NCBI GenBank assembly: GCA_009763385.1
Contig: CM019831.1
Coordinates: 83,053,845 to 83,117,844 of the forward strand
Reading direction: 5' to 3'
Source of the DNA: Coix lacryma-jobi var. lacryma-jobi
Taxonomy: Eukaryota; Streptophyta; Magnoliopsida; Poales; Poaceae
DNA: 64,000 nucleotides
Shown: positions 1-11,454 of the stretch, piece by piece
Layout: every line of letters begins with the position of its first letter
Numbering within the stretch: the stretch's first letter is position 1
Position numbers and translations under genes: made by a program
Notes under the pieces: generated by a model
The model's database searches: none
Seen by the model: the letters and a program-made list of their open reading frames with translations, nothing else
What the model was told of the DNA's origin: nothing

Positions 1-2459
1 CAGAAGTGCCGAGAGTGGAAGGACAAGATCTCTGCTGAAGAAGTAGAAGTTGTCCAACCCCTGATTGACATGATAGATGCGTTGAAGCTCAGCGGACTGA
101 ATGGGTACACCGTCGTCCAAGACTTCATCACGCGCCGAGTCCACCCACTCCAACAACGAGCCAACTTTGGCTTTGAATACCTTGGTGTGAAGGACCCGAG
201 CCGTCACGAGGCTGAGCCATTTCCCAACCATGAAATCCTTAGGAGGATGAATCGGCTATTGAAGGGCCGTGAACATCTTGTTCCCGTGATGACAACTTTC
301 TCTATTATCAACCCACCTCCGGAGGTGAGTGATTGAATTGTCTTGCCTTTGATATTCTTAATAGATATCCTTCTGACTTGACTTGATTCTCTTCTTCTTC
401 AAAGGGCCAAGGGAGGAACAACAACGATTGTCCACCCCTACCTCCGGTGACTCAAGAAGGCAGAGGGATTGCTCTTGTGGGTCTTATTCGAAGTGAGGAC
501 CTTCGCAACGAGCCAAGCGCTCCCGATGATTTGGATTGGCTGGACTCAGAATCAACTGACTCTGATGTCATTCTCATAGATCCGGAAGCCGAGAGTAGCC
601 AGAAGAGGTCTCTGACTCCGCTTCAAGAAGCCGGAGAACCTGTCCCAAAGAAGGCTCGCACTGGTAATCGCCGTGCTTGTCGAAAAATATTTTTATCAAC
701 AGAATTGGCTGAAAAGCACTGTAATATGGGTGCTCCTGGTAAGGGAAAACCCGAGTACTTTGTTTCCTATTCTGAGTTGGATTTAATAAACCCCTGTCTT
801 ATATCTTTGTTTGATCCAGATGTTGAATCAGCCCAGGGTACTTCAAGTGGTGCGGTTCCTGAAGACGCTCCTGCTCCAGACCCGTAGCTGAAGAAGCCGC
901 TCTTGAAGCTGCCGCGGTCATTGAAGCTTGTGAAGTAAGTCACAAGATTTTCCTTAGAGTTCCCGTCTGTTGCTGGTACTATCATGGACACTTGTCTTCT
1001 TGTAGGAAACCGAAGCCAGCCGCAACATCCTCAAGTGTTGTTCCCGAGACCCGGGCGGTGGAAGAGTCAGAGACGCAGGAGAAGGGTGAATCCAACGTCC
1101 CTCCAATCTTTAGTCAGGTAAATCTTCTGCGTGGCTCCTCTCCGTCCAGTATCTAAGTGGATACAGGACCTGAAGGGGACGTTCTTCCCTTGCCTCAGTT
1201 TGGTGTCCCGTACTCAATCTTCCGCTCTCCCGCTCAATTAGAATTTGACCGAGTGATGAACGAGTGGTTTTTCGCACTCAACAGTCAGACGAGCCGACCC
1301 TAGAGATGGTCCTGGCTGAGATCAATGCTGAAGCTTCAGCTCGTCCGTAGGAAGAGTCCAAGACTGCTCCCGAGTCCTCGCGCAAAGGAGCAACACTTGA
1401 TGTCGTGGGCTATAACCAGGATCTTACCCCGTTGAAGGAGTTGAGCAAGGACGTGATGGCACCTGCCATGGCGCTTTGTCAATTTGTTGAGGTAATTCTC
1501 TTAGAGTCTTCTTCATATGTTGTAGTCTCATCCGAGTACTTATATTAATGTCTCTGTGCAGGGCTTTGATGTGAAAGTCACAAAGCAGATCACTCAGATT
1601 CGCCAATAATTATCTCTTGAGAATCGAAAGCTCAAAGACTACATTGCCCAAGATTAGATCAGTCAGAAGGTGGCCACGCAGCTCCTGAATAACCGCATCA
1701 ATGAGCTGCAGAACAATCTCAAGGCTATTGCTGATGAGCGTGATGCAGCTAATAACTGGGAGATTGAGTTGATCGCCAAACAAGCTTCCACGGAGCAAAA
1801 GCTTAAGGAGGTGAAGAAGTCTTCCAAAAAGCAGTTAGCTGGTAAGTTGGAAGTACCCTCCTGGGTCCTTATTGCCTTTGTCGACTAATGATGCTCATCT
1901 GATTAATATGCTTTCAGATTCGAAGACGCTGGCTTCTGGGTGGCAGAGTGCGTTCAACCGGAAGGAGGCGGAGCTTGAGGAGCTATACGCTAATGCGCAG
2001 AATACTCTTCAAGAGGCCAAACTGATGCGTGAGAGTGCTGACCGAGACCTGCTGCAGGCTTTGAGGTCAACGAAGGAGTCACGAGAGGCTCTGGAAGCGG
2101 TCCAGGCGCAGCTGAAGGAGTCTCAAGAGTCCCTGAAGGCTTCACAGGCTTCTTTAAAGGCACTGGAGCTTGCTGTTGAGCCCGTCCTCGATATGATCCC
2201 GCGCCCTGAAGGAGCCAATGAGTCTCTGGTTGATCGAGCCAAGGCTGCACCCGGGCGGCTGACTCAATATATCAAGGACATGGCGACTTCAGTGGTGCAA
2301 GGTCCGCTGGCGACACTGCGACTACATATGCCATCCTTCGACCTGTCATCCGTCATGACGCTTCCTGAAGGCAAGAGCGATGAGGACCTTGCGGCGATGC
2401 AGGAGGAGGTCAAGGCCATGGCGAAGGAGTACTCGCAGATTCTAGATCTTGTAGAGTAG
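1..2459 (+). pseudogene. TatA antisense gene, five exons, 5' part cut by window edge
   Basis: This gene lies antisense to TatA gag-pol and converges on it. Comparison with the fuller TatB copy gives exons <1-324, 405-934, 1006-1491, 1562-1841 and 1918-2459. Each intron starts GT and ends AG (donors GTGAGT, GTAAGT, GTAATT, GTAAGT). All four introns sit at the same places as in TatB. Exon 1 ends the globular N-terminal domain known in grass annotations as 'putative gypsy type transposon'; exon 2 is acidic. Exons 4-5 are heptad-like coiled coil rich in Glu, Lys, Ala and Leu, ending in DLVE. In-frame stops, for example at 885-887, make it a pseudogene. The domain name comes from annotation practice; no transposase activity is implied. 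Its function in the element is unknown. Confidence 0.8.
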
Positions 2460-3273
2460 TCTGCCCTCTTTGGTCCTTTGGTCATAATTTGTATCGCCTG
2501 TAAACAATTATTATTAAGCATAAAGAATCAAAGCATAAGTTAGTTTTGATACTTGGTGAATGTCATGTATTATCGACTCGACATGGCAAGGAATGTCTTG
2601 TCAATGGGTCGTTTTGTCTGAAGTGGATGTGTGACCAGGCGTCTTACTAGACGGGTCTATCCGGGTGTCTCTAGCACTTAGGTTTGGGTCAAGTGACTTC
2701 GTTTCTCTAATAGTCTTTAACGATTATATAGAGAACTTAGTCTGCCCGAGTACTACTCTTAGTACCCTTGTTCAAGGGATAATTCTGATCAAGCACCTCT
2801 GAAGGACTGTAATGATGGTTCCTGTTGGGTGAATCGTATCCTCTTGGTAGTCGCAGCTTGAGTGCGAAAATGTGTCGGACCTCTATCCGGTTAATGTGTA
2901 ACAGGGTGAGTACTATTCCCCTTGTAATACCTTATAGGAACTAGCATCTATTTTGTAGATACCATATTCTCTATAGGTTGATAGTCGGGTTTGAAACCGT
3001 ACTATCATTTAAGTTGTATTGAGCTTGGAGCTCATAACTCTAGTATGGTTGCCACTGAACCATCCATTGAGTAATATTATTTATTAGTCGGTGGGATACA
3101 ATAGCTAAAGCTTATTTTATGATTGTAGGAGTTTATCCGACTAAATAGTCGTGATAAAGAAGTACTTCATAAAACTCTTATTTCTGATGAAATCCAAACT
3201 TTATTAATATCCAAGAAATAAGTAAATTTTTCCCTGAGTCTAATTTGTAGCGTAGTCCTTAGGTATGGAACTT
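2460..3273. other. TatA interval between convergent antisense gene and pol
   Basis: About 0.8 kb of AT-rich noncoding sequence lies between the 3' ends of the two convergent TatA genes, so it should hold both polyadenylation regions. It is colinear with 63234-64000 in TatB, for example sharing the stretch around GGGTGAGTACTATTCC at 2904 and 63666. I see no ORF, strong tandem repeat or RNA gene here. Confidence 0.7.
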
Positions 3274-6200
3274 CTATAGATGCTCAATATTCCATGAATT
3301 TGGCAATGGAGAACCATCCTCAGTGACTAGCTCAAATGACTCGGGTCTTGTTACTTTAGATACTATGTAGGGTCCTTCCCATGGACTCATAAGCTTGTGG
3401 CGTCCTGTTGTATTCTGAATCTTCTTCAAGACCATGTCGCCTTCTTGGAACGTACGGTGATGGACGTTCTTGTCGTAGTAGCGCCTCATCCCTTGAAGGT
3501 ATCTTGCTGATTGAAAGAGAGCGGCTAATCTTGCCTCCTCAAGACTGTCGACTTCTAGTCGCCTTGTATCATCAGCCTCTCCTTTGTTGTACTGCTCTGT
3601 TCGTGGAGAATTCCAGATTAAGTCTGCCGGGAGGATTGCTTCTGTGCCATAGACTAGGAAGAAGGGAGTTTGGCCTATTGCCCAGCTTCGTTGTGTTCGT
3701 AGCCCCCAAACTACCTTAGGGAGCTCTTCAACCCACTTCCTGACGTGGTCCTTTAGAAGATCAAAAAGTCTTGGCTTTAAACCGGTAAGGATGAGGGCGT
3801 TTGTTCTCTCAACTTGGCCGTTTGATTGTGGATGAGCCACTGATTCGTAGTCTATTTTTATGCCACAGTCACTGGCCCAAGATTTGAACTCGATTGCCGT
3901 GAAGGGGGATCCAAGATCAGTGATAATTCTGTGTGGCATCCGAAAACGATGGAAGATTCTATGCATGAATTGTACTGATTTTGAGGCGTTGAAATTGACC
4001 AGCGGCATGTACTCAATCCATTTGGTGAACTTGTCAATTGCAACGTAGACATACTCAAATCCTCCTGGGGCACGCTTAAGAGGACCCACCATGTCGAGTC
4101 CCCAACATGAGAAAGGCCATGACGGGGGAATACAGATCAACTCGTGAGCCGGTATGTGCTACTGTTTGGCGAAGAATTGGCATGATTGACAGCGACGGAC
4201 TAAGTCTTCTGCATCTTTCAAGGCTGAGGGCCAATAGTACCCTAATCTGATGATTTTTCCGACTAATGTCCTTGAAGTTGCGTGATTGCCACAGCACCCG
4301 GAATGAACCTCGTTCAGGATTTCTTTGCCTTCTTCTGGTGAAATGCACTTGAGGAGGACTCCTGATGAGGCACCATGTCGATATAGCTTGTCTCCGACTA
4401 GAACATAGTTTTTGCTACGTCTGGTGACCTGCTCCGCGGGAGTTTTATCACTAGGCAGTTTATGCTCCTTGAAGTAGTTGATGAAAACTTGTGTCCAATC
4501 GGGTGCTAGAGTTAAAATCTGAGCGGAGGGTGTGGGATCAACCTCTTCCTTCTCTTGGATTGAAGGCTTGGATAGCTCATGTACGAAGGTACCGCTGGAA
4601 ACCAGGGCTCTGTCGGATCCCAATTTTGCTATGATATCTGCTGCCACATTTAGGTCCCAGGTAATATGAATGAGTTCTAACCTTGAGAAGTTTTTCTCTA
4701 GCTTGTGGACTTTAGCGCAATAGGCGTTCATTGTTTCCTTGGTGCAATCCCAATCCTTGTTGACTTGGTGAATCACCACGGAAGAATCACCGTAGACTAG
4801 GAGTCGCTTGATGCCCAATGTGACTGCTAGCTTTAGCTCGTGTAGTAGCGCTTCATATTCTGCTTCATTGTTTGTAGCAGGCCACATTATCTGCAGAACA
4901 TACTTGAGATGGTCTCCGGCGGGTGATACAAGTAGTACTCCGGCACCCGCTCCGCCGAGTTTTAAGGACCCATCAAATTACATCTTCCAATGTTTAGGAA
5001 TAGCGTTGTCTTGATTCTGCTGTAATTCTGTCCATTCAGCGATGAAATTAGCTAGAGCTTGTGACTTGATAGCTTTCCTTGGAGTGAATTTGATGTTAAG
5101 TGCCCCCATTTCGACTGCCCATTTGGAAATTCTTCCTGTAGCATCACGGTTGTGGAGGATTTCTCCCAATGGAAAATCCGTGACAACTGTGATTTCGTGG
5201 GCTTCGAAATAGTGCCGTAGCTTCCTTGATGATATGAGTAAAGCATAAAGCAATTTTTGAACTTGCGGGTACCTGAACTTGGAGTCGGAGAGTACCTCGC
5301 TGATGTAGTATACTGGTCGTTGGGTGTTATAGATGTGCTTGTCATCCTTGCGCTCCACTACAATTGTTGTGCTCACAACATGCGTGGTAGCTATAATGTA
5401 TAGCATCATCGATTCCCCGGGTTCTGGTGGCGTGAGTATAGGAGAATTGGTGAGGTATCCTTTGAGCTGTTCAAAGGCTTCGTCCGCTTCTGTTGTCCAT
5501 TGAAATTTATCGCCGGCTTTGAGTAGTTTGAAGAAAGGTAGTCCCTTTTCTCCCAACCGTGAGATAAATCTGTTGAGCGCAGCCATACACCTGGTGAGTT
5601 TTTGAACATCCCTGATGGAAGTAGGTGACTTCATATTGATGATTGTTGTGATCTGTTTTTGACTAGCCTTGATGCCTCGATGGCTAACAAGGAATCCAAG
5701 TAACTGGCCAGAGGGTACTCCGAATTCACACTTTGTGGGGTTGAGCCTCCATTGGTATGAGCGTAACCGGGTAAAGGTTTCCTCTAGGTCTGAAATGAGG
5801 GTAGTCGGATCCTTCATTTTTATAACCACATCATCAACATAAGCTTCTGCGTTGCGACCAATTTGGTCGCCTAGACAATCTTGGATGGCACGCTGATAAG
5901 TAGCCCCTGCGTTCTTCAACCCGAATGACATGGTTTTGTAACAACAGGCGCCGAAGTGAGTTATAAACGATGTCTTGGGTTGGTCTTCTTCTTTGAGAGC
6001 AATCTGATGGTATCCGGAGTAACAATCCAGAAAGGATAATAATGTGGAACCTGTAGTGGCATCAACTATTTGGTCTATCCTTGGTAATCCAAAAGGATCC
6101 TTTGGACAATGCTTGTTGAGGTTTGTGTAATCGACACACATGCGCCATTCTGCAGAGTTCTTCGTTTTTACTAGCACTGGGTTAGCTAGCCACTCGGGAT

Positions 6201-6480
6201 GGAGAATTTCTCTAATAAACGCGGCCGCGAGTAGTTTAGCTATCTCCTTTTTGATTGCCTCTTTCTTCTCTGGTGAGAACCGTCGTTGTCTTTGCTTGAT
6301 AGGCCTAGAGCCCTCCTTTAGTTCCAATTTGTGCTCAGCCAAGCTCCTTGGAACTCCTGGCATGTCAGCCGGTTTCCAAGCAAATATATCTTTGTTTGCT
6401 CTGAGGAACCTGGTGAGCTCGAGTTCCTATTCTTCAGATAGGTGAGCGTTGATGACCGCCGTCTTTGATGGATCACAAGT
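3274..6480 (-). pseudogene. pol: TatA pol: reverse transcriptase, two RNase H domains, integrase
   Basis: From 6363 down to 3274 one reading frame is kept, with only two in-frame stops (about 4978-4980 and 4159-4161). RT motifs are visible in order: SFLDCYSGYHQIAL, FGLKNAGATYQRA and the catalytic YVDD. The first RNase H follows (RYPQVQKLLYA and TDFPL regions). A second, archaeal-type RNase H begins FDGSLKLGGAGAG directly after the first stop and includes VYGDSSVV. Integrase has the zinc-finger end CQSCQFF and the DDE core residues in LDMVG, ITDLGSPF and NGQVERTN, and ends with the C-terminal domain at SWNIEHL. Near 6480 a frameshift separates it from the protease frame. The enzyme would copy element RNA and insert the cDNA. 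Two point mutations account for most of the damage, so this is a fairly recent relic. Confidence 0.9.
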
Positions 6481-7457
6481 TTGCAGGTCGATAGTTTTTG
6501 TGGAAACTTCTGCAGATGGTTGGTAGCGCCCGCCTTCTTGCTTGGGATTTCCGAATCTCCAGTCTTGGCGTTAAGTACCATTTGTGCGAGTTCCTGTACC
6601 TCCAGGGCGAGTTGAGCTTTTTTGGCGATTTGGACAGCCTCTGTGTCGCAATCGAATGATCGCTTCAAGTCACCCCTGAAGGTTAGAATACCTTTGGGAC
6701 CCGGCATTTTCAGAAGAAGGTATGGATAATGTGAAACTGCCATAAATTTGGCGATAGCTGGACGTCCAAATATGGCATGGTATGATGCTTCGAAGTCGGC
6801 TACCTCGAAACTGATGTACTCAATCCGATAATTGATCTGAGTTCCAAAAGTGACAGGTAGTATGATCCTTCTGAGTGGTATAGCCGCCTTTCCGGGTACT
6901 ATGTCGTAAAAGGGGGCGCTTGATGGTGTGAGCTGAGTTGCAAGGTCCAGGTTCATCTTGCGTAGGGTGTTTGCGAAGATGACATTGAGTCCTGCTCCTC
7001 CGTTTATGAGTACTCTCCCCAATTTGAACCCGGTGACCTTAGGATCCAAGACCAGTGGGTAGTGCCCTGCGTTGGAGACGTTGGTCCATTGGTCTGCCCG
7101 GGAGAAATTGATCAGATGCTCAGACCAATCGAGGTATTTGTGGGTAGCCGGTTCGGTAGACATAATTTCCCGTAGGCAGAGCTTCTGCATGCGCTTATTG
7201 TCACTGGTGGTTACTCCCCCGAATATGACATTGATGGTACCTTTGGGGTGTTGGAAACCGCCAGCGTCTTGCGGAGGATCTTCGGCTACTTTCTTCCAAT
7301 TATCTCTTTTGTTTTTGTTGAAGTCAGAGTTCGGACCTCTCTCTTTGAGTTGTCGATAGTGCCTAGCCTGGTGTCCTCCTTTTGGATGGAAAGGGCATGG
7401 GCTGTCGAGGAGGTCGTCAAAGCTGAATGGCTTGTTCCCCTTTTTCTGAGGTTCCAT
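6481..7457 (-). pseudogene. TatA Gag C-terminus and aspartic protease
   Basis: Reading from 7457, the product starts with the Gag C-terminal linker (CPFHPKGGHQARHY, a CxxH-type knuckle remnant). It then has the conserved Tat block INVIFGGV and YLDWSEHLINFSRADQW before the retropepsin-like domain. The active-site loop reads LINGGAGLNVIF where the family normally has an aspartate (DGGS), so the catalytic Asp appears changed to Asn. The flap side (YHAIFGRPAIAKFMAVSHYPYLLLKMP) is intact. The last 50 or so codons are out of frame relative to pol, so a frameshift lies near 6480. It would have processed Gag-Pol; with the Asn it should be inactive. Confidence 0.8.
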
Positions 7458-7536
7458 GGCTGCAATAGTATTGTCCCCTGTCCGCTTGCGGGTGTTTTGC
7501 TGAGCAGTCTGGTTTCCTCTTTGGTTATTTCCTCGA

Positions 7537-9078
7537 TCACCTTGCGTGTTTCTTTCGGGAAAGCGCTCCTATGTGCGTTCCTCTGTCGCCATCATGGAGT
7601 TTACTGCCCCGATGAAACTCGTCGGTGGTGGTCGGGTCATGCTTGATGAAATCCTTGTAATTGTACCTTTCGCAAATTCCGTTGCCAAAGAGGTCAATTA
7701 CTTCTCTATCTGTTATATCGGAGACTGTGGAGCGGATTTCGGAAAAGCGTCTGTAGTACTCCCGCATTGTCTCATTTTTCTGTTGCTTGCAGGTTCTGAG
7801 CTTGGTTCGAGGGTCCGATCGCTCCGGGACACCCGCGAAGTTCTCTATGAAAATGTGGTGAAGCTGTTCCCAGGAGTCGATGGATTCAGGTTTGAGCCTG
7901 TCGAACCATGCAAGGGGCATTGTTTCGAGAGCCATGGGGAGAAAAAGTGCCTTAACATCGTTGCTTCCTCCTGCTAACTCAACTGCTTGAGCGTACAGCC
8001 TGAGCCACCGCTTAGGTTCTATCTTCCCGTCGTACTTCGAGTAGTTCCCGGGTTTGAACTTTCGAGGGAACGAGATTGCTCGGAGTCTCTGGGAAAAACA
8101 TGGAAAGCGATCGACTGCGTCGGATGCTAGAATATTGACTCCTCGGTATGATGATTCGGCTCCTCCTTCGGCTTGATCAGGTACTCTGTTGCCCAGACGA
8201 CTCCTTACTGGAGCCCGGCCAAGCCGCTCATGAATGGGTCGCCTTTGGCTGGGGTGAGATGAAGCTTGTTCGTCGGCTAAGGACTCGAGGTTTCAACCTC
8301 TGAGCTATAGCGCGGTAGTCTGAAGCATGATCAACCGTCATTCTTCCTCAGTGGTGCGGTTGTCCTTGGCTCCCATCTCCGTGGCTAAAGCCAAGATGTT
8401 TTGGTAGGGTGTTTGGTACACTTTGTGACCAACTACCCTCATGAACTCAGGCTAGAGGTTGCGCAAGCAGTCGACTCATCGTTGATTGTGATCATCGTGG
8501 GACTGAATTTCCTGGTCCCTGTCTTGACGAGCTTGGCGTTCGGCTTCATCTTCCAAGCACCTTCGACTGTTATATTCCTCAAGCCGTACTTGGTAGCGTT
8601 CCATGGCCTCCTTTCGATGAGTTGCTCGTCTTCTGCGAGCATCTTTTGCCTGATTCCTTCTTACTCTTTCTGCCTTCATTGACTCGGTTTCTCTGTGTCC
8701 TTCTGGGTCGTTATCGGATATCATACTCAAGGTTTCGTCATCTCGGAGGACATCTGGAGGAGTTGGAGGTCGTAGAGATGACTGGAGTCCTGCCATGAAG
8801 ACCTCTCGAGTGTAGCCTTGGTTTGTTGATCCTGGTGTAACCGACGCCAAGGTAGAGGCACTGGAGTTTAGCTCTGTTGAGGTATCATGTTCCTCAAGAG
8901 GAAGCTGATGTCCGTGTTGGTATGGTAGAATCTGGTCTATTGTGCTAACCAACCTAGCTGGTGTTGGTTGTATTGGCCAATGAATGATGTTACCTTCCTT
9001 GGTTGAGCTAAAAACGAGTCCCTGCTGAGCTCCTGTCAGCAGGATCTGTTGAAGCTTTCTAAATTTTGCTCCGATCAA
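7537..9078 (-). pseudogene. gag: TatA gag
   Basis: The N-terminal half (9078-8476) is hydrophilic, with a long Arg/Glu-rich helical stretch (ERVRRNQAKDARRRR and onward) typical of Tat Gag. The core retrotransposon Gag domain occupies about 8100-7537: PGNYSKYDGKIEPKRWL, LFLPMALETMPLAWFDRL, then IDSWEQLHHIFIENF. Both segments are in the same frame but separated by stops between about 8475 and 8100. The product would form the cytoplasmic virus-like particle. ATG at 9076-9078 is the first in-frame start after the leader, but the true start is uncertain because the leader is degraded. Confidence 0.8.
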
Positions 9079-9413
9079 TTCTTGGAAGTTCTCAGCCGAG
9101 TTCCGCAGTCCAAAGGTAATGCCATGTCTGGTGTCTGAGTCCTTTTTGGTCTCAGAGTTTGAGTCCGAGTAGGAGTCAGATGCTTTAGCTTGGTCCTCAG
9201 ATTCTTGCGGATCTTGGATTGCGAGGTTTTGCTAGGTTCTGGGTGAGATGATCCATCTTTGGCGTGGCTTGAGCTTCTGATTCAGTGTGAAGTTGTCAAT
9301 GCAGCTTCCCTTGATCATCTGCGATGCAAGTCCATGAGCCAAAAACAAAAATTGATCCCGCTGAGAACATGTTGACGTGGTTCGTCGAGCTCTTAATCGT
9401 CGAATCACTAAGA
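9079..9413 (-). other. TatA 5' leader
   Basis: This is the untranslated leader between primer-binding site and gag on the minus strand. I see no ORF, repeat or structured motif in it. Confidence 0.6.
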
Positions 9414-9432
9414 GCCCCTACCTGGCGCGCCA
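9414..9432 (-). other. TatA primer-binding site
   Basis: The minus strand reads TGGCGCGCCAGGTAGGGGC two bases inside the LTR end. The same motif type (TGGCGCGTCAGGTAGGG) follows the TatI LTR at 23396, which supports both as tRNA-primed minus-strand start sites. The exact tRNA was not determined. Confidence 0.8.
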
Positions 9433-9434
9433 GC

Positions 9435-9863
9435 TATCGGTGTTTGTTAACCAGCAACTCATCTTGAGGGATCTCAGACGATTTGTTCGGTGGGGATCGG
9501 CGTTCGTAGAACCCGACGAGTACATGAGAACAACTATTTATACTGGTTTAGGCCGCTCAGTAGCGTAATACCTTACGTCCAATGTGGCGTGTGCCTTGTG
9601 TTATGATTCAAAATTCAATGATTGGATTTGGCTCCTGCTTCCCCTTATATATTCGGGTGAAGCACGACACAGACCGAGTCCTAGTCGATTACAATCAGAG
9701 GAGTCCTATTCTAATTACATGACTTCCTTTAAGAACTCGACTAAGTTACAATGAGAGTCTTAATCCATGTAGACTTTGTATCACGTCCTAGGATCTCCCG
9801 TGCCATCCAGGGTTAGTCCGAGTACTCATCTTCTGATGATATCTCTGACATCCTGGTCCGTCA
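9435..9863 (-). repeat. TatA 5' LTR (429 bp)
   Basis: The plus-strand sequence from TATCGGTGTTTGTTAACC to CTGGTCCGTCA aligns along its whole length with the TatB LTR at 50488-50924. On the element strand it begins TGACGGACCAGG and ends CACCGATA, so the terminal CA is mutated from the CACCGACA still seen in TatB. Its right edge abuts Copia integrase sequence of AngC. Confidence 0.9.
9644..9651 (-). promoter_or_regulatory. TATA box of TatA LTR
   Basis: The minus strand reads TATATAAGGGG near the middle of the LTR. The same box is at 50706-50713 in the TatB LTR. It is the likely core promoter for TatA genomic RNA, transcribed leftwards. Confidence 0.65.
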
Positions 9864-9870
9864 GTAGGGA

Positions 9871-10651
9871 ATGATAAGAAGTAGAAGCGTTGGAAAAGGG
9901 GATGATGATTTCCGCATGGGCAATAATGCAAGAGTCGTTGCGTTGAACGTCAGGACGATGCAACTACACCTCCCATCAGGATTTATTTTGGAGTTGAATA
10001 ATTGTTATTTTGTTCCAAGTTTAAGTCAAAACATTGTGTCACCTTCATGTTTGATGAAGGATGGCTATTCATTTACGAGTAAAGACAATGGTTGTGTAAT
10101 CTCTAAGAATGCTATGTTTGTGGCTTTTGCATCCATTGTGAATGGTTTTTTTATTTTAAATCTTGATGATGCACCTATGACTATCTGTAATGTAACTGCT
10201 AAAAGGCCTCGACTTAATGAGTTAAGTCCTACCTATATGTGGCATTGTCGTTTGGATCATATAAGTGAGAAACGCATGAAGAAGCTCCATGCTGGTGGGT
10301 TTCAAACTTCATTTGATTTTGAATCATACGAGACATGTGAGACTTGTTTACTGGGCAAGATGACCAAGTCACCTTTCATAGGTTTTCCTGAGAGGGCTTC
10401 TGACTTGTTGGAACTCGTACATACTGATGTATGCGGACCAATGAGTACGACAGCTAGAGGCGAATTCCAATACTTCATAACCTTCACTAATGATTTTAGC
10501 AGATATGGTTATGTCTATCTGATGAAACATAAGTCTGAGACATTTTAAAAATTCAAAGAATTTCAGAATGAGGTAGGGAATCAACGTGGCAAGAAAATTA
10601 AGGCCTTGCGATCTGATCGTGGAGGCGAATATTTGAGCCACGAGTTTAGCA
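9871..10651 (+). pseudogene. AngC Gag-pre-integrase and integrase core (first part)
   Basis: The reading shows the Copia pre-integrase zinc-finger region (MWHCRLDHISEKRM, CETCLLGK) followed by the integrase core start (LLELVHTDVCGPM and FITFTNDFSRYGYVYLM). The region upstream of the zinc finger (MQLHLPSGFILELNNCYFV) is typical of the protease-integrase linker. A TAA stop at about 10546-10548 replaces a sense codon, but the frame continues to SDRGGEY, which contains the second catalytic Asp. Coding is broken at 10651 by SIR1 and resumes at 21512. The start at 9871 is only the first ATG after TatA; the real protein began further left. Confidence 0.88.
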
Positions 10652-10954
10652 TACGAATACATGGGTGTATGCTGGATCTTGAGATGATGAGTGATTATCA
10701 ACTGGTATGATGCGCATGTTCTTTGGCTTGTGTTGTGCAGGTGTTGAGCTCATAGACGGTGATCAAAGGCAAGGTGAAGGTCAAATAGAGACGTGTCGTG
10801 CCGATGGACCCGGAGTGGTGAAGGGCAGACTTGAGGCTTGGACTGACGGACCGGTGACCTGAGGATCAATCGTGGTGGCTGACAGTCTGGGATAGCGACA
10901 AGTGAAGACTTGCGGGTGGACGGGGTGCACGGGTGGTGCATCCCTCTACGACGT

Positions 10955-11250
10955 CGGTTTGGTGGTTGAACCACAGAAAAACCACCGAGTGGATGGTTTC
11001 TAGGTTTGGGCCTCAAAACCTAGTGTAGTCGGTTTCCGAGTTTGGGCCTCAAAACCTAGTGCAGCCGGTTTCCGAGTTTGGGCCTCGAAACTCGGGCTGA
11101 GGACGGTTTCCAGGTTTGGACCTCAAAACCTAGGTGCTGGCGGGTTTCTGAGTTTGGGCCACAAAACTCAGCCGATGGACACAGGTTTCCCAGTTTTGGC
11201 CTCAAAACTGGGGAAGGCCCGGGATTCCTGGTTTCGGCCTCAAAACCAGG
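10955..11250 (+). repeat. Array of covarying hairpins in SIR1 LTR
   Basis: About seven units of roughly 36-47 bp each hold a short inverted repeat around a conserved GGCCTC-type loop. Stems include CTAGGTTT/AAACCTAG, CGAGTTT/AAACTCG, CTGAGTTT/AAACTCAG, CCCAGTTTT/AAAACTGGG and CCTGGTTT/AAACCAGG. An eighth, wider one (GGTGGTT/AACCACC) precedes them. Stems change from unit to unit but mostly stay complementary; the unit near 11040 is unpaired. They lie upstream of the TATA box, in U3. Confidence 0.85.
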
Positions 11251-11446
11251 GGGAGGTCCGTGAAAAGGACAGAAGGCGTGCGGCGGCACGTGGCGACATC
11301 CGGTTAGGTCACGTCAAGGCGAAGCTACCTGATGTGCGGGCGTGGCCGTCGGATCGACATCAACCTCGAGTTGGTCAGGAATACCCTTAGGGTTAGCCTG
11401 CTCGCTCATTAGCTGTAAGGGTAGAAGTTGAATAATTGTATTAGGC

Positions 11447-11454
11447 TATATAAG
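11447..11454 (+). promoter_or_regulatory. TATA box of SIR1 LTR
   Basis: TATATAAG lies in GGCTATATAAGGAGAGG, about 800 bp into the LTR, which is a plausible core promoter. It separates the hairpin array (upstream) from the GGACAGTCC repeats (downstream). Confidence 0.65.

Larger units (their letters stand above)
1..9863 (-). mobile_element. TatA: Tat-clade Ty3/gypsy LTR retrotransposon, 3' end outside window
   Basis: Read on the minus strand the order is 5' LTR (9435-9863), primer-binding site, gag, protease, RT, two RNase H domains, integrase. A gene on the opposite strand then converges on pol and runs off the left edge. Two RNase H domains and an antisense gene between pol and the 3' LTR are hallmarks of the Tat lineage. 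It interrupts the Copia element AngC, whose integrase reading resumes just right of 9863. The 3' LTR and target-site duplication lie left of the window; GTAGG, the five bases after 9863, is the expected duplication. The PBS side and the LTR match the related copy TatB at the other end of the window. Confidence 0.9.

Noticed and set aside
10955..11250. Possible CRISPR-like array (regular repeats with short spacers)
   Set aside because: Repeats are degenerate inverted repeats within an LTR that recurs twice elsewhere, spacers are not unique, and the context is a plant retrotransposon.
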